Part shown: positions 61,565 to 64,000 of the stretch, piece by piece
How the letters are laid out: each line of letters starts with the position of its first letter
Numbering within the stretch: the first letter of the stretch is position 1
Origin: Trema orientale
Lineage: Eukaryota > Streptophyta > Magnoliopsida > Rosales > Cannabaceae
Length of the DNA: 64,000 nt
Assembly: GCA_002914845.1 (NCBI GenBank)
Contig: JXTC01000354.1
Span: 102,076-166,075 of the forward strand
Reading direction: 5' to 3'
Program-made: the position numbers and the translations under genes
The notes under the pieces: generated by a model
Database searches by the model: none
What the model was told of the DNA's origin: nothing
What the model saw: the letters and a program-made list of their open reading frames with translations, nothing else

Positions 61565-61792
61565 TCTCATCCCTATCGTTATTCTTGTTTTCCTTTGATC
61601 TTTTTTTCTTAAAATATTTGGATCATTTCTTTCAAGATATAGACTTTTGCTCTTGTACGCAGTCATGGCACTTTGTAGTCTCATCCCTATCGTTATTCTT
61701 GTTTTCCTTTGATCTTTTTTTCTTAAAATATTTGGATCATTTCTTTCAAGATATAGACTTTTGCTCTTGTACGCAGTCATGGCACTTTGTAG
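61565..61792. repeat. Perfect 114-bp tandem duplication
   Basis: The block TCTCATCCCTATCGTT...CACTTTGTAG occurs at 61565-61678 and 61679-61792 and is identical by eye. It gives matching open frames on both strands, but these are a by-product of the duplication. Confidence 0.92.
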
Positions 61793-62545
61793 GAAAGTGA
61801 TGTCCCATTTTATTTTATATTTGATCAGCAAGTATTGCAAAGGTGAAATCATCCATGGGATCCAGAATTTTTCTTCGCCCTTCTAATATGTTCATGCTTA
61901 TTTACTTGAATGAAAATGTGTATAATGTGGAGATGCATCGTTATAAATGGTTGATCCAATCCAATAATTAAAAAAATTTAGTCCAAAACACTGGACCTCA
62001 TCATTTTATTATAAGGTGAGGGGCTTTTTAAGTCGAAGTAGGATGTCAACACCGATAAGTGAATATTTTAATAAGGTATAGAAGAAAGAGCTCTATTTTA
62101 AGAATAATAAGGTGCTTATATTAAAATTATAAAATTTTGATTATTTAATGGGGTTAGCTTTTAGATAAGGGGTGCCTTTTTGCGATTTGGAGATGCAAAT
62201 GTAACTCCCCTTATTTAAAACTTATTAATGACAAAATAAGCCTTATAAATAACATAAATAGACTCAAATAATATTAAATAATTAGAATTTTATTATTAAT
62301 TAAAATTCTATTTCTTAATACACTCCCTTAAACACACCATGGTATATAAAATGATCATCCTATAAAACAAAAAGTAAATCTCATTGAAAAAAAATAGTTG
62401 GATAAAGTTTTTGTAATCATTCTTGTGCCTTCTAAATTCTAGTAATTTTAATTGAGTCTCTTTGAACTCGCCTCTTCCTAAACCCTAATGGCTTTTCGAT
62501 TCAATGTAATGGGCCTTAGAATGGAAAGATCATTCCAACAAAAAG
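61793..62545. other. Intergenic, nothing recognised
   Basis: AT-rich, with a telo-box-like AAACCCTAA near 62479. No gene was seen. Confidence 0.35.
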
Positions 62546-62547
62546 CT

Positions 62548-62922
62548 CATTCTATTGTTTGGTTTGATATTGGGCTATGGAATTTTTATTCCATGGTAGT
62601 CTTAATTCCATCAAATACTGGAATTAAAATTCCACCAGACTACCTAAGTAATCACTTTTCTATTCCTTAATAAATTTCTCAAAAAGTCACTTTTACCCTT
62701 TTTGCCCTAAAGAAAAAAAATATTGAATTTTAAAAATATGGGTATTTTGGTTATTATCATACAATTCCATTCTATTCTAATATTTAATAATTCTTATTTC
62801 AATACTAATTCCAAATTTCAACTAAATAATGGAATATCATTCCTATTCATTTTCTAATTCCATTCCATTACGATTCCCATTACCATTCTAATTATATTCT
62901 ACGAACCAAACACAATCTTAAG
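62548..62922. repeat. MITE-like element related to 6222-6590
   Basis: The left part CATTCTATTGTTTGGTTTGAT is mirrored by ACGAACCAAACACAATC at the right (about 62903). The interior holds GGAATTTTTATTCC and CCATTCCATTACGATTCC foldback sequence. Boundaries are approximate. Confidence 0.4.
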
Positions 62923-63488
62923 ATTCAATTTAAGATTTAGGAAAAATAGTTCAAGAATAATACAAAATAACTCAAGAACTCCAACACTTTTAGGAGAAAT
63001 AGAAGAGCAAAATAAAAAGACAATTACAAAATGACTACTATTTTAAATCCCGAAGTTATTTAATGATCTGTCTTTTATTTAGAAATATTAGATTAAAATA
63101 CTGACATACAAGATGAGTTTTTGTCAAGAAAGCACAAGATTGAAAAAGAAGACAAATGGTTGATAAGAGATTTTCAAAATTAATAGGGTGGGAAAAGAAA
63201 CTTTAATAGACTTTTTATTAAAAACTAATGTTGGAATAAGCAAACATTCTAAGTTGTGTACAGTTAAGAGATGTATTTAATTTTTAAATTTTCAAAAAGA
63301 GACAAATTAAAAAAAAAAAAAAAAGATGGAGAAAGAGAAAAGAGAAAAGGTGGATGACAATAAAACAACTCGTTAATTTTGGTATAATATACGCATGTGG
63401 TAAAATTGTATTTTCCCTATCAAAGGAAATTTGATTAACTCATTATTTTACATCCACCGAAAAAAAAAGATGTACGTGATCTATGGAA
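62923..63488. other. Intergenic, nothing recognised
   Basis: AT-rich with a poly(A)/purine run at 63308-63347. Confidence 0.35.
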
Positions 63489-63497
63489 AAGTCAGTT

Positions 63498-63788
63498 GAG
63501 AAATTTAGGTGGATGACCAAAATTTTAAATTTGAATAAGTAGATGTCCACTTTTAAAATTTTATAGCAAAATGTCCAAGTATATATATTTTTACACTTAG
63601 TAGATACACATATCTACTAATTTTAGTTACTGTACTGAAATACACTCGGTATATAATTTTTTACACTTGGTACATAAAATTTTACACTTGGTATATATGC
63701 ATATATACCGGACATTTTGCTATAACATTTGACAAAGGGACATTTACTAAAATTGGGCCCAAAATTTGGTCATATTTCTATAAGCCCT
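63498..63788 (+). repeat. ~290-bp MULE-like MITE, copy 3 (best preserved)
   Basis: The 291-bp element has ends GAGAAATTTAGGTGGATGAC and, in reverse, AGGGCTTATAGAAATATGAC, which run on into CAAAATTTT/CAAATTTTG. Exact 9-bp flanks AAGTCAGTT lie at 63489-63497 and 63789-63797. This copy fixes the family boundaries and the Mutator-like class. Confidence 0.8.
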
Positions 63789-63814
63789 AAGTCAGTTTTT
63801 CTAGATGTGGTACC

Positions 63815-64000
63815 GTATTTTTTTATTTTTTAAAAAAATTTTAGAAAAATGTCATTTTCTAAAAGAGTAACTAGTAACCAGTAACTAATTTTTGAGCGCT
63901 AGTAACTAGTAATCAAATGTATTTATAACGGGTAACTAGTAACCAATTTTTAGACAATAGTAACTAATAACAACTTTAAAAATGGTATTTTTCTAAAAAT
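63815..64000. repeat. Foldback MITE cut by the window end
   Basis: TTTTAGAAAAATGTCATTTTCTAAAAGAGTAACTAG on the left is mirrored at the window edge by TAGTAACTAATAAC...AAAAATGGTATTTTTCTAAAA. Related to 39049-39281 (TAACTAGTAACC motifs). Confidence 0.5.

Noticed and set aside
61489..61852. Paired 96-103-codon frames with internal repeats
   Set aside because: They are created by the 114-bp tandem duplication, with no other support.
1..64000. CRISPR arrays, bacterial operons or biosynthetic gene cluster
   Set aside because: Introns, retroelements and plant gene families show a plant nuclear locus; FMO and KCS are 20 kb apart and do not share a pathway.

Overview
The window looks like nuclear DNA of a dicot plant. 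It is AT-rich, the genes carry introns with GT/AG borders, and most of the sequence is transposable-element debris: an LTR/gypsy element, solo LTR-type sequence, tRNA-derived SINEs, LINE fragments and many small inverted-repeat elements (MITEs). The species cannot be named from the sequence alone.

Genes. Four protein genes are supported. (1) At 73-954 (+) are the last two exons of a DUF1350 alpha/beta-hydrolase-like protein, cut by the window edge. (2) At 14798-16875 (+) is a 466-aa plant-specific, Gln/Pro/His-rich protein of unknown function with a tiny last exon. (3) At 18134-22771 (-) is a complete five-exon plant flavin-containing monooxygenase of the FMO1-like group (543 aa). (4) At 42438-46824 (-) is a complete three-exon 3-ketoacyl-CoA synthase (553 aa) that I recognise as the FIDDLEHEAD/KCS10 type, which makes very-long-chain fatty acids for the epidermal surface. 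The genes do not form a cluster or pathway; they are neighbours separated by repeat-filled DNA. A single orphan LRR exon (32239-32304) is the relic of a receptor-kinase gene.

Repeats, left to right. 0-11.5 kb is dense in MITEs, some with exact or near-exact 9-bp target-site duplications (TSDs), and has a ~960-bp inverted repeat (6796-7758). 18-22 kb is the FMO gene, with a MITE in intron 4 and a 70-bp duplication at a splice donor. 26-31.5 kb holds a SINE with a 17-bp TSD, a Tourist-like MITE and a 2.54-kb solo LTR (28900-31439, TSD AAGAA). 33-34.5 kb is another LTR-like sequence. 41 kb holds a poly(A) retroposon with a 16-bp TSD. 43-45 kb is FDH intron 2, carrying a 5'-truncated LINE (10-bp TSD) and a MULE-type MITE (9-bp TSD). 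47.3 kb is a second SINE (18-bp TSD). 48458-53919 is a decayed Ty3/gypsy element (TSD TGATA) abutting a diverged second copy of the 28.9-31.4 kb LTR family. 56-64 kb is repeat debris with a perfect 114-bp tandem duplication.

The most novel candidates are a possible small hairpin-RNA locus on the minus strand (5367-5560, TATA box plus upstream G-box pair), the long inverted repeat at 6.8-7.8 kb, and a four-copy ~290-bp MULE-like MITE family. I found no convincing undescribed multi-gene system. Splice sites and family assignments were worked out by eye; no database search was run.
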